NCBI RefSeq assembly: GCF_900182565.1
Contig: NZ_FXTI01000011.1
Span: forward strand, 1-64,000
Length of the DNA stretch: 64,000 nucleotides
Source of the DNA: Melghirimyces algeriensis
GTDB lineage: Bacteria > Bacillota > Bacilli > Thermoactinomycetales > DSM-45169
Direction of reading: 5' to 3'
This document shows, in pieces, positions 7,616 to 16,395 of the stretch. The notes beneath the pieces are model-generated. The model was given only the letters and a program-made list of their open reading frames with translations. It was not told the DNA's origin and ran no database searches. Each line of letters begins with the position of its first letter. Position 1 is the first letter of the stretch. Position numbers and translations under genes: made by a program.

Positions 7616-9442
7616 ATGTGTGGAATCGTAGGTTATATCGGACAAAAACAGGCACAAAACATCCTGTTGGAAGGTCTTCGAAAGCTGGAATACCGGGGGT
7701 ATGATTCGGCTGGGATCGCTGTTTATAACGACGGTAAACTGAATGTGAAAAAGACAAAAGGACCGCTTTCCGCTTTACAGCAACTGACGGACAAGGACCC
7801 GTTATCCGGCGAAATGGGAATTGGACATACCCGTTGGGCGACCCATGGGAAGCCTTCCGATGAAAACTCTCATCCCCATATGGATGAAAAACAGCAGTTT
7901 TCCATCGTTCACAACGGAATTATTGAAAACTACCTTGACATCAAAGAAGAACTTCAAGAAAAGGGATATACGTTTGCCTCTGAAACAGACACAGAAGTGA
8001 TCGCACATCTCTTGTCCGAACTGTATGATGGAGACTTGGTATCCACGGTTCAGAAAGCTGTCAAACGGATGGAAGGAGCCTATGCATTGGCGATTGCCAA
8101 TGTCATGGAGCCGGATAAACTGGTTGCTGTTCGTTTGGCCAGTCCATTGATTGTCGGTGTCGGTGATGGAGAGAACTTTATCGCCTCCGATATCCCGGCA
8201 ATCCTGGAACACACTCGCGATGTGTATGTCCTGAATGATGGAGAAATGGCTGTTCTCACCCAGGATCGTGTGGAGCTCTTCACCACGGATGGAACACCCG
8301 TCAACCGGGACATGTTGCATGTCACTTGGGATGCTGCTACAGCGGAAAAGGATGGCTATGAGCATTTTATGCTGAAAGAAATCCATGAACAGCCCAAGGC
8401 GATCCGCGATACATTGGCCGCTCGGTTGAAAGAAGGCGTGGTAGATCTGTCACGGGAGATTTCTTTGACTCCGGAGGAGTTGAAGCGCTTTGACAAAGTG
8501 CATATTGTGGCCTGTGGGACCGCCTATCATGCAGGACTGATCGGAAAGTCCGTCATTGAATCACTGGTCCGCATCCCCGTGGAAGTGGATATCGCGTCTG
8601 AATACCGCTATCGCAACCCGATTCTCACCCCTTCCACCCTGGTGATTGTCATCAGCCAGTCCGGGGAAACGGCAGACACTCTGGCAGCGCTCAGGGAAGC
8701 CAAACAGGCAGGAGCCAGGGTACTGGGTATCACCAATGTTGTGGGAAGCTCTGTTGCCCGCGAAGCGGATGAAGTGTTGATGACCTGGGCAGGTCCTGAG
8801 ATTGCTGTTGCCTCCACCAAAGCCTATACCAGCCAGTTGATCGCCATTTACCTGCTAGGTCTCTATCTGGCCCGTGTGCTGGGTACCCAACCGGAGGAAC
8901 AGTTGCTGGAAGTGACGGAAGCCCTGCCTCGTCTTTCCGAGCAGGTGAAGAGCATCCTGGAGGACCATGGATCGATTCGGAAATTTGCTGAGAAGATTGC
9001 CCAGCATGAAAACCTCTTTTTCATCGGGCGTGGCCTGGACTATCCCGTTGTGCTGGAAGGGTCTCTGAAACTGAAGGAGATCTCCTATATTCATTCTGAG
9101 GCGTATGCCGCCGGAGAGCTGAAACATGGCACACTGGCCCTGATTGAAGAAGGCATCCCGGTGATTGCACTGGCTACACAGCAAGCGGTCCATGATAAAA
9201 TGGTCTCCAACATTATTGAAGTAAAAGCCAGGGGGGCTCATGTATTGGGCCTGGGACTGGAAGGAAGAACCGACCTGGACCGCTCCGTGGATGAACACAT
9301 CACCATCCCGGAAACCTTGTCCCTTCTCACACCGGTTCTCTCAGTCATCCCGCTTCAACTTCTGGCCTACTACACCTCCACCGCCCGCGGCATCAACGTC
9401 GACAAACCGCGCAACCTAGCCAAGAGTGTCACGGTGGAGTAA
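7616..9442 (+). CDS. glmS: Glutamine-fructose-6-phosphate aminotransferase
   Basis: Makes glucosamine-6-phosphate from fructose-6-phosphate and glutamine. The start at 7616 puts Cys at position 2 (MCGIVGYIG), the N-terminal nucleophile of the glutaminase after Met removal. An upstream TTG/GTG in frame would bury it. The glutaminase domain spans about 1-240. Two SIS sugar-isomerase domains follow (about 285-425 and 455-590), with SQSGETADT near 345 and the usual C-terminus ending LAKSVTVE. Length 608 aa is normal. It is controlled by the ribozyme directly upstream. Confidence 0.96.
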   Translation: MCGIVGYIGQKQAQNILLEGLRKLEYRGYDSAGIAVYNDGKLNVKKTKGPLSALQQLTDKDPLSGEMGIGHTRWATHGKPSDENSHPHMDEKQQFSIVHNGIIENYLDIKEELQEKGYTFASETDTEVIAHLLSELYDGDLVSTVQKAVKRMEGAYALAIANVMEPDKLVAVRLASPLIVGVGDGENFIASDIPAILEHTRDVYVLNDGEMAVLTQDRVELFTTDGTPVNRDMLHVTWDAATAEKDGYEHFMLKEIHEQPKAIRDTLAARLKEGVVDLSREISLTPEELKRFDKVHIVACGTAYHAGLIGKSVIESLVRIPVEVDIASEYRYRNPILTPSTLVIVISQSGETADTLAALREAKQAGARVLGITNVVGSSVAREADEVLMTWAGPEIAVASTKAYTSQLIAIYLLGLYLARVLGTQPEEQLLEVTEALPRLSEQVKSILEDHGSIRKFAEKIAQHENLFFIGRGLDYPVVLEGSLKLKEISYIHSEAYAAGELKHGTLALIEEGIPVIALATQQAVHDKMVSNIIEVKARGAHVLGLGLEGRTDLDRSVDEHITIPETLSLLTPVLSVIPLQLLAYYTSTARGINVDKPRNLAKSVTVE

Positions 9443-9489
9443 GAGTGTGATACCATATATAATTGTGTAGCTTTGAAATAAAGTTTAAT

Positions 9490-9534
9490 AAAAATAGCCC
9501 TTTAGGAATCTAGTTCCTAAAGGGCTATTTTTTA
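9490..9534. terminator. Bidirectional terminator after glmS
   Basis: A 17-bp near-perfect stem (AAATAGCCCTTTAGGAA with its complement, 9492-9508/9514-9530) is flanked by A-runs and T-runs. It can act on both strands, which fits the C-terminal gene remnant on the minus strand just beyond. Confidence 0.9.
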
Positions 9535-9665
9535 TTCTTAATTATGAATTTGGTTGCTGTAAAAGCCTTTTTAAAAACTGGTTTAACCGGTACGGGCTGG
9601 AGTGTCTTTTTCTGACTAACCCATTCTGCGTATTTGTTCCAAAAGCATTTCGTCAATCTCTTACT
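9530..9665 (-). pseudogene. Possible C-terminal remnant of an unknown protein
   Basis: Reading the minus strand, an open frame of about 40 codons ends at a TAA inside the glmS terminator. It contains NKYAEWVSQKKTLQPV and KPVFKKAFTATKF before its stop. There is no start codon with a ribosome site, and an in-frame stop lies just upstream. It looks like the tail of a deleted gene. The rest of 9535-9837 shows no other feature besides the ribosome site of the next gene. Confidence 0.25.
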
Positions 9666-9837
9666 TCAAATATTGCTTAATAGTCTGGAACGTCAATAGT
9701 GATTAAAATCTTTCAAATCAACATCATTCATTTTCCCTTACACCATTTGTAAGTGTTTTTAGTCTTTTATACTGGTTATAATGTGTATACGAACAATGAT
9801 AATTTCGGAAAATGATAATAAAAAAGGAGAGTTATAC

Positions 9838-10617
9838 ATGGTCAGACAAGGAAAATTGCTGGAAGTTAAAGACTTACAAAAAAACTACGGAAAGAAAAAC
9901 AATATAACAAAAGCTTTAAACGGTGTTAGTTTTGACATTCTCCTAGGAGAATTCTTAGGAATCATGGGGCCAAGCGGTTCTGGTAAAACGACATTACTAA
10001 ACTGCATTGCAACGATAATAAAGCCAACATCCGGGTGTGTCCTTTTAAAGGGGGAAAATATCAGTGCTTTTGACAGTAAGGATTTAGCGGAATATCGCGG
10101 CAGTCGAATCGGATATCTGTTTCAAGATTTCGCTTTGCTGGATAATCTAACGGGACAGGAAAATATACTATTACCATTGTCTATTCATGGGGTGGATTTT
10201 GCAAAAGCACGCGCTAAATTAGATGAACTGGCGGATTTTTTAGAAATTACAGATATTCTTAACAAATTCCCAGCTCAGATGTCTGGGGGACAAAAGCAAA
10301 GAGTAGCTGCTGCACGCAGTCTAATTTCTGATCCAGATATCGTTCTTGCGGATGAACCGACAGGGGCATTGGACACACGCTCTGCAAGAAATTTAATGAA
10401 TAAGTTAGAAGGGATTAATAGAAATAGTGGAAGAACGATTTTAATGGTTACCCACGACCCTAATGCAGCAAGCTTTTGTTCAAGAATCCTTTTTATTCAA
10501 GATGGTGTGGTATTTCATGAACTGCGTCGCAAACAAGAGGAGTCTCGCGAGGAATTTTATGAAAGAATTTTGCAGTTACTTGCTCAGCTTGGGGGAGGAA
10601 GCGCAAATGTTTTCTAG
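9838..10617 (+). CDS. BceA-type ABC transporter ATPase (antimicrobial peptide resistance)
   Basis: The cytoplasmic ATPase of a peptide-resistance transporter. The 259-aa protein has Walker A GPSGSGKTT (about 44-52), signature MSGGQKQR (about 147-154), Walker B IVLADEPTGALD (about 166-177) and the H-loop VTHD. An ATG lies 57 bases upstream, but only the ATG at 9838 has a well-placed AAAGGAG. It overlaps the permease by 11 bases. BceA-type pumps protect lipid II cycle steps from peptides such as bacitracin. The module is noticeably more AT-rich than glmS before it, suggesting transfer. The exact peptide cannot be read from sequence. Confidence 0.88.
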   Translation: MVRQGKLLEVKDLQKNYGKKNNITKALNGVSFDILLGEFLGIMGPSGSGKTTLLNCIATIIKPTSGCVLLKGENISAFDSKDLAEYRGSRIGYLFQDFALLDNLTGQENILLPLSIHGVDFAKARAKLDELADFLEITDILNKFPAQMSGGQKQRVAAARSLISDPDIVLADEPTGALDTRSARNLMNKLEGINRNSGRTILMVTHDPNAASFCSRILFIQDGVVFHELRRKQEESREEFYERILQLLAQLGGGSANVF

Positions 10618-12766
10618 GCTGATTTATCGTAATGCGAAACGCAGTCGGAAGGAGAATTTAATCTACTTTGCAACACTTGTTACAGCAGTAGCCTCGTTTT
10701 ATATCATTCTATCACTGGGGAAACAGAATGTTATCTTATTCTTAAAGCAGTTTGAAAGTGATGCGATTGATAAACTCTTAGCGCAAATACCAATTGTATA
10801 TATATTTGCATTATTTTTGTTGTTTTTCTTGATTTTATTTGCTAATCAGTACCAATTAAATCGAAGGAGTAAAGAGTTTGGGCTCTATCTCATGTTAGGA
10901 ATGCGCAAGAAACGCCTTGTTCTTCAACTTTTAGCAGAAGGGTTTATGACTTCTATTTTCGCACTTATCGGGGGCATTTTCATAGGCGTATTCTTAGCAG
11001 AAATCATCAGCTTGACGGTTTCTAAATTAGTTGGACAGGGAATTATCGGTCATCAACTCAGCTTGTCGGTAGGTGCGATTTTCTTTACCATCATCGGTTT
11101 TTTATTCATCCAGTTTAGTGCACTAATCATTCTTGGTGGGAGATTATTCAATCGAGAAATACATCAATTACTTTATGAGCAAATGGATAACAAACAGGAT
11201 ATGGGACATATTAAAGGCAACGTACTCCATATTTTAGTAGGTTCTGTCTTACTAGGTGTTGCATATTGGATTGCTTTATATCGTTTGACGGATTTTGCAG
11301 GACTGACTCTTTTTGTGACATTGGCTCTCGGAAGTTTAGGAACAATCCTTTTTATGAGGGGATTTGGAAAATTACTAGGCTTATGGGCAAGCATGTCCGA
11401 GCATAAATCTACTAAAGGACTGCACACCTTTACATTAAGGCAGTTTCAAGAAAACATAGCGAATCGATCTACTTCTGTTGCCGTAACATCGATTCTAATC
11501 ACGTTGTCGATCATTTTGATAGCAAATGGTGCCTCGACAATTTTGAGTTTAGAAAATTTATATAGTCGAGATGCCTCGGTTTATGATTTTACTGTTGACG
11601 GAGACAGCCAAAAGGTTGAGCAATTTTTGACTTCAGAAAAAATGGAACCATATGTAGAGGATTTAAACTTTCTCAAAATTGGAAGGATGAAGCATCAGGA
11701 CGAGCAGAAGGAAGAGGATAGGCCGTCGCCGCTAGTGGATTGGTCTAAATTGAGAGAGCAACTTATTATGGCTCTGCCAAGCGAACAGAAAGAGCAATTT
11801 TTATCTGGGGAAATGCAGGGTTACTCGATCAGTTCGGAAAATCCCGAAGCGCTTAATCTGTTGGGGGTTCTGGAGATTGATGCCGCAACACCTTACCTCA
11901 TTCCTGAATCATCTTACAATGGACTTTTAGAAGCGATAGGAGAAAAACCGCTGAACCTGCATTCAGATGAAATTGCCTTATACTTTAATCCAGATTTAGT
12001 ACCTATCGATCAGCTTGATCGGATGCCTGTACTAGATCATATTCTTAAAAAGGCTAACAAAGAAGGACAAAGTTTGATGAGCATTCATGATCAGGCAATC
12101 GATATACGCTCATCCATTCCAATGAGAGGATTAGTAGCAGATCGCTCGGTAAAAATTTTTTCAGCGTTTATCGTCCCGGATCCTATGTTTGAACAATTAT
12201 CAGAGTCCTATAATTCATATTGGAATTTTCGCATCCCACAAAAGATGCAGGAGCAGCAGGGTTTAATGAAACCGATGATGGAGGTGAGAGATATATTAAA
12301 ATCTTCTGGCTTCCAGTTTGAAAGCTATTTACAAAACTTTGGACGTCAACTCTTCTATGTTGTTGCTGGAAGTTATACCATCTTATATATGGGATTCTTA
12401 TTCTTAATTATTGCTTGTACGGTATTAGCTCTACAATTTTTAACGCAAATGAAGCAGACTGGACAACGCTATTTAACGCTTTCCATGCTGGGTGCCAAAC
12501 GGAATCAAATGAAAAAATCGATGTATAAACAGGTATTGTGGACCTTTCTGTTACCGATGTCTCTGGCATGCGTGAGTGGATCTGTTGGGATTAGGGCTAT
12601 GATTCTATTTGTGATTATTAACTTCGAAGATGAACCGTTACTGTATCCTATTGCCTTTACCTTTGCATGTTTTGTAATCGTCGTTGTGGCGATCTATGGC
12701 GTAGCAGTTGCCCGTTCAGCAGATCATGAAATCGATAAATTGCGTTGGAAGCCGAATATAGATTAA
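10607..12766 (+). CDS. BceB-type ABC permease (peptide sensing and resistance)
   Basis: A 719-aa FtsX-like permease. Ten hydrophobic segments are arranged as in BceB: TM1 near 18-38, clusters to about 310, a large extracellular region of roughly 200 residues (about 335-555), then the last segments and LRWKPN tail. The large ectodomain binds the peptide-target complex in this family, and the permease signals to the partner histidine kinase. The start at 10607 follows GGGGGAGGAAGC; a longer in-frame extension overlaps the ATPase and is rejected. Co-transcribed with the ATPase upstream and the two-component genes downstream. Confidence 0.88.
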   Translation: MFSRLIYRNAKRSRKENLIYFATLVTAVASFYIILSLGKQNVILFLKQFESDAIDKLLAQIPIVYIFALFLLFFLILFANQYQLNRRSKEFGLYLMLGMRKKRLVLQLLAEGFMTSIFALIGGIFIGVFLAEIISLTVSKLVGQGIIGHQLSLSVGAIFFTIIGFLFIQFSALIILGGRLFNREIHQLLYEQMDNKQDMGHIKGNVLHILVGSVLLGVAYWIALYRLTDFAGLTLFVTLALGSLGTILFMRGFGKLLGLWASMSEHKSTKGLHTFTLRQFQENIANRSTSVAVTSILITLSIILIANGASTILSLENLYSRDASVYDFTVDGDSQKVEQFLTSEKMEPYVEDLNFLKIGRMKHQDEQKEEDRPSPLVDWSKLREQLIMALPSEQKEQFLSGEMQGYSISSENPEALNLLGVLEIDAATPYLIPESSYNGLLEAIGEKPLNLHSDEIALYFNPDLVPIDQLDRMPVLDHILKKANKEGQSLMSIHDQAIDIRSSIPMRGLVADRSVKIFSAFIVPDPMFEQLSESYNSYWNFRIPQKMQEQQGLMKPMMEVRDILKSSGFQFESYLQNFGRQLFYVVAGSYTILYMGFLFLIIACTVLALQFLTQMKQTGQRYLTLSMLGAKRNQMKKSMYKQVLWTFLLPMSLACVSGSVGIRAMILFVIINFEDEPLLYPIAFTFACFVIVVVAIYGVAVARSADHEIDKLRWKPNID

Positions 12767-12806
12767 GGAACCGACCGTTACATTTCACATCAAAGGGGGT
12801 GCTGAA

Positions 12807-13472
12807 GTGGCGAGAATTGTAATGGTTGAAGATGATCCATTGATGCGAGAAGAGTTAATCGATATATTGCAAAAAGAAGGGTTTGAGACAGTAGCGATTA
12901 CAGATTTTCATGATATCGCTCTTCAAATAGCCACTTTGGCACCGGACCTAGTCATATTAGACATTAATTTGCCGGAACAATCCGGATTTGAAATATGCAA
13001 AAGTCTAAAATCAAAGGGGATTGGTCCAATATTGGTTCTTACATCCAGAGATAAGTTGCAAGATGAATTACATGGTCTTTATTTAGGAGCAGATGATTAC
13101 CTCACAAAGCCATGCAATCGTGATCGATTATTAGCGCGTATTCAAAACCTGCTGAGAAGATATGAAGGACAACCTTCCTTGATCGATGGGGGCAGTTTTT
13201 CACTGGACCCCAATACTTTTACGTTGTATAAGGGGTCTCAATCATTGGTGTTATCCGCCAATGAAGGGGGGATTTTACTGGCTTTAGTACAGAATAGACC
13301 TGAGATTGTATCCAAAAGGGCACTGAGTGAACGTTTATGGGGAACAGACCAATATATCGACGAAAATGCACTTCAAGTCAATCTCACGCGCTTACGAAAA
13401 ACACTGCGACAATTAAACTTGGAAAATCAAATTGAAACAATAAGGGGTCAAGGTTATCGACTTAGGGGGTAG
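12807..13472 (+). CDS. BceR-type response regulator
   Basis: An OmpR-family DNA-binding response regulator of 221 aa. The receiver domain (about 1-115) has the acidic pair EDD (8-10), the phosphorylated Asp in LVILDINLP (about residue 51), Thr in VLTSRD and Lys in DDYLTKPC. The winged-helix output domain (about 125-220) ends QIETIRGQGYRLRG. GTG start with AAAGGGGGTG upstream. It should activate the ABC genes before it when the kinase is stimulated. Order here is transporter first, then regulator and kinase. Confidence 0.9.
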   Translation: MARIVMVEDDPLMREELIDILQKEGFETVAITDFHDIALQIATLAPDLVILDINLPEQSGFEICKSLKSKGIGPILVLTSRDKLQDELHGLYLGADDYLTKPCNRDRLLARIQNLLRRYEGQPSLIDGGSFSLDPNTFTLYKGSQSLVLSANEGGILLALVQNRPEIVSKRALSERLWGTDQYIDENALQVNLTRLRKTLRQLNLENQIETIRGQGYRLRG

Positions 13473-13481
13473 GGTGAAACC

Positions 13482-14519
13482 ATGAAATGGATTAAGCAAA
13501 TATATGATTGTTTTCATGCTTATAAGCTATGGTTTCTTATCTTAATTGTAACAAACCTCCTATTTATTTTTTTTGCTTGGTTAGCTTACCCAGAAACCTT
13601 TGAGGTGTTAGTTGGGCTCATGATTGTTTTTACTCTAGCAATGATATCGTTACCTGTATTCATGATTATGAGAAAGCAAAAAATCATAGAAGCTGCCTAT
13701 GAAGATTTTTTGCTGGAACCGAATGAGACGAACGAAGAAATATTATGTCGGGTATCTCCTAAAATACATCGATCGTTTATCCATGGAATGGGAAATGTCC
13801 TAAGATCCTATCAGTCAAAACTGAATGAGCAAGCGATGGAGTTGGCCGATTATGAAAGCTATATAGAAGGATGGGTTCACGAAATGAAAAAGCCTCTGTC
13901 ATTGATGACATTGCTATTAGATAACCGCAGGGACGAAATGTCTCCCCTTGTTAGACGGCGTATGATTCATGTTAGAGATCAAATGCTAGGAGATGTAGAG
14001 CGAATTTTGTATTTTGCGAGACTTCGGGCTGCTCATAAAGATTATATGTTTGAGCCAATACACTTACTGGCATTTTGCAAACAGATAACTGAAAACCATC
14101 AAACACTACTAGATGAATCCGGTTTTCAAATAGAGTTTATAGGTGAAGAAATGGAAATTATATCTGACCGCAAGGGATTAGCATTTATATTGGAACAAAT
14201 TATCGCGAATAGTACGAAACACGTTGCACGGAATCAGAGTAGTCCAATATTGAAATTTGAAACAGTTTTTGATCAAGTGAGTGATCAAACCACTTTAAAT
14301 ATTAGTGATAATGGACCTGGTGTATCTGAAGAAGATTTACCATTTATTTTTGACAAGGGCTTTACGGGAAGGAGAGGTACTTATACAAGACAGGCAACAG
14401 GTATGGGGCTCTTCTTAGTGAGCAAGATGGCTTATGATTTAGCCATTCAGTTGGATGCAAAATCAGAGATTGGTTCGGGGTTGGTCATATCGCTGATATT
14501 TCCAAATGTAAAACAATAA
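13482..14519 (+). CDS. BceS-type intramembrane-sensing histidine kinase
   Basis: A 345-aa kinase with two closely spaced transmembrane helices (about 14-35 and 40-59) and almost no extracellular loop, the hallmark of kinases that sense through their BceAB partner. The phospho-acceptor His is in VHEMKKPLSL (about residue 133). The ATP-binding domain has N-box IIANSTKH, G1 DNGPG and G2 GMGLFL. It begins nine bases after the response regulator. It completes a self-contained detection and resistance module. Confidence 0.9.
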   Translation: MKWIKQIYDCFHAYKLWFLILIVTNLLFIFFAWLAYPETFEVLVGLMIVFTLAMISLPVFMIMRKQKIIEAAYEDFLLEPNETNEEILCRVSPKIHRSFIHGMGNVLRSYQSKLNEQAMELADYESYIEGWVHEMKKPLSLMTLLLDNRRDEMSPLVRRRMIHVRDQMLGDVERILYFARLRAAHKDYMFEPIHLLAFCKQITENHQTLLDESGFQIEFIGEEMEIISDRKGLAFILEQIIANSTKHVARNQSSPILKFETVFDQVSDQTTLNISDNGPGVSEEDLPFIFDKGFTGRRGTYTRQATGMGLFLVSKMAYDLAIQLDAKSEIGSGLVISLIFPNVKQ

Positions 14520-14604
14520 GCTGTCATACGCCTGATGTTAAGTATAAAAGATAAATAGATAACACACAATTATTTTATTTTAAATGGAGTTCACAGATAT
14601 TCCA

Positions 14605-14690
14605 GGCAAGGAGGATCACAAAGATATCCTTGCCATAAAAGGGAGCAAGCTGTTGTTATGAGCGAGTCATAATTGCAGCTTTTTTTCTTT
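14605..14690 (+). terminator. Terminator of the BceABRS-like module, preceded by a second hairpin
   Basis: The terminator pairs AAGCTG-TGTTATGA with TCATAATTGCAGCTT at 14647-14680, then T6CTTT. A further hairpin, GGCAAGGA/TCCTTGCC, sits at 14605-14634. The distal stem resembles the terminator at 40,331-40,369. Nothing else is visible in 14520-14737. Confidence 0.7.
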
Positions 14691-14737
14691 ATATTTGTTT
14701 GAGAAAGCCGTTTCTCACTACGTTTTATATACAAAGA

Positions 14738-15952
14738 CTAACTGGCTTCTTCAGTGGGTTTGTCGGAAGAAAAATATAATTGGCGTCTGTATTTGATAAA
14801 CAGAGAAGCGGTTAACGATAATGACAATATACCGAATAAGAGAGTCATCTGTTGTAGTCCAACACCATCTAATAGAAGGCCGGTCATTAGTAATGCGATT
14901 TGAAACAATGATCTGTCAGCCATATTGCGGAATGAAAAAAAACGCCCATGGAAAGCCTTTGGTACCTTTGTTTGAAAAACTGTAGCGGCTGTAGGAAAGA
15001 AAGATCCGACTGAAAAACCGAATATAGCGAACGATAAGATTGTGATCATTGGATGATAGGCAAAATAAAGGGTGAGCTGTGAACATCCAATTAAAATGGA
15101 AGAACCAAATAAAATGCGATATACTGACTGCTTTTCTCTTATTTTCTTTACCAAAAAAGCCCCCAACAAAAAAGCAATCCCCTCGACCGTGTAAATCCAA
15201 CCTTTGATAGCAGGATTTTCTTGCAATTCACTGATATTCATGACAATCAAATTAAAACCACCGATAAACAGAATGGGTATGAAAGTCATAAACAATGTCA
15301 TGCAGACAACCGGCAACTCTTTCATGACAGGGAACACATCTTTAAAACCCGAATTGGCGTCATTCTTTCTATGTAATGGTTGTTTTGCTTTTGTCTCGTC
15401 TATATTTAGAAAGGCGGTGAAGACGAACAAACCTAAATAGGCAAAAAATGACACGATATAAATCGTTGACAAGGAGACAGTGACTAACAATGTTCCGGCG
15501 ATCGCTGTTCCTATAATACGGGATAGGGTAGAGACATTCATATGTAATCCGTTTAGTTGGAGTAATTCTTTTTCTTTGACTACGAGAGGAAGAGATGCTT
15601 GAAGAGCTGGGAAATAAAAAGCTGTTACAATATGTGTTACCATCAGAAAGATAATCATCCACCAAACAGAATCCGTTTCAATGGCAATAAACATAAAAAT
15701 GACACTGATTGCTCGCGTGAAGCCTGATGCGAGCATCACTGTTTTCTTATTCAATTGATCCGTCAGTTTACCAGCCAAGGGCCCAAATGCGATACCAGCG
15801 ATCAATCCAGAGGCGATAATCAGTGATTTTAGAAAGTCAGATGGAACCTTGTCTTGCATAAATTCCAAATTCCCGATAATGCTGACCCACAACCCCAAAC
15901 CAGCGATCCATTCACCAGATAATAGAATCCATACATTTCTGTTATTCCACAA
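14738..15952 (-). CDS. MFS transporter, candidate siderophore exporter
   Basis: A polytopic MFS protein of about 404 aa with twelve predicted hydrophobic segments. It starts MWNNRNVWILLSGEWIAGLGLW if the TTG at 15952 is used, which has GGAGAGG ten bases upstream. A TTG 36 bases further upstream (416 aa) is the alternative. The short-loop pattern (GPLAGKLTDQLNKK near 65) is typical of drug and metabolite exporters. Its promoter region contains a Fur-like inverted repeat, and it diverges from the siderophore operons. This suggests export of the newly made catecholate, as YmfD does in Bacillus subtilis. The substrate is inferred from context only. Confidence 0.75.
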   Translation of the reverse strand: MWNNRNVWILLSGEWIAGLGLWVSIIGNLEFMQDKVPSDFLKSLIIASGLIAGIAFGPLAGKLTDQLNKKTVMLASGFTRAISVIFMFIAIETDSVWWMIIFLMVTHIVTAFYFPALQASLPLVVKEKELLQLNGLHMNVSTLSRIIGTAIAGTLLVTVSLSTIYIVSFFAYLGLFVFTAFLNIDETKAKQPLHRKNDANSGFKDVFPVMKELPVVCMTLFMTFIPILFIGGFNLIVMNISELQENPAIKGWIYTVEGIAFLLGAFLVKKIREKQSVYRILFGSSILIGCSQLTLYFAYHPMITILSFAIFGFSVGSFFPTAATVFQTKVPKAFHGRFFSFRNMADRSLFQIALLMTGLLLDGVGLQQMTLLFGILSLSLTASLFIKYRRQLYFSSDKPTEEAS

Positions 15953-16003
15953 TCTGATCCAACCTCTCCATCTAAAAATATTTACCAATGTGCTTTGCGG
16001 TGT

Positions 16004-16046
16004 AATTGAAAATGAATTTCGTTTTCAATTATGATAACATATCATT
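16004..16046 (-). promoter_or_regulatory. Fur-like operator of the MFS gene
   Basis: An inverted repeat ATTGAAAA...TTTTCAAT (16005-16029) followed by ATGATA...TATCAT (16031-16045) lies about 55 bases upstream of the MFS start. Within it TGAAAATGAATTTCG matches the 7-1-7 Fur box at 11 of 15 positions. It is weaker than the other Fur boxes here. Confidence 0.5.
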
Positions 16047-16333
16047 ACATTTTAATGATTATTTACTTCTCCAATTGAAAGATCGTTGTCCTGGAAGGGC
16101 TTGGAGACAAAACACGGATTCGTTTTAACAAAGGGAGAATCGAGGAGTAGGCAGGATCGATTGATTCAGTGATATGAGGTCATGAAGAAAAGTCCGTTGT
16201 CAGAAAACCGGAAGAAGCATGTTGATCAGAGTAACAGTCCATTACCTAACGATGTCGAAAAATGATCAAGAACACTCATATAAAACAGCACTTATGTGAT
16301 GATGATCGTTTTGTTACAAATAGTATAAAATAA
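16047..16333. other. Intergenic region between divergent iron genes, no gene seen
   Basis: Apart from the two Fur-type operators at its ends, I see no open frame with a ribosome site, no strong hairpin and no repeat in this stretch. It separates the exporter from the activator gene. Confidence 0.5.
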
Positions 16334-16348
16334 TGATAATGATTATCG
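16334..16348 (+). promoter_or_regulatory. Fur box upstream of btr-like gene
   Basis: TGATAATGATTATCG matches the inverted Fur consensus TGATAATNATTATCA at 14 of 15 positions. It lies 48 bases upstream of the AraC-type gene and next to an AT-rich -10-like TATAAAATA, so iron-bound Fur should block transcription. Confidence 0.85.
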
Positions 16349-16395
16349 TTATTAAAGTCAATTTTTTTGTAAATAATGATAAAAGGAGAGACAAG

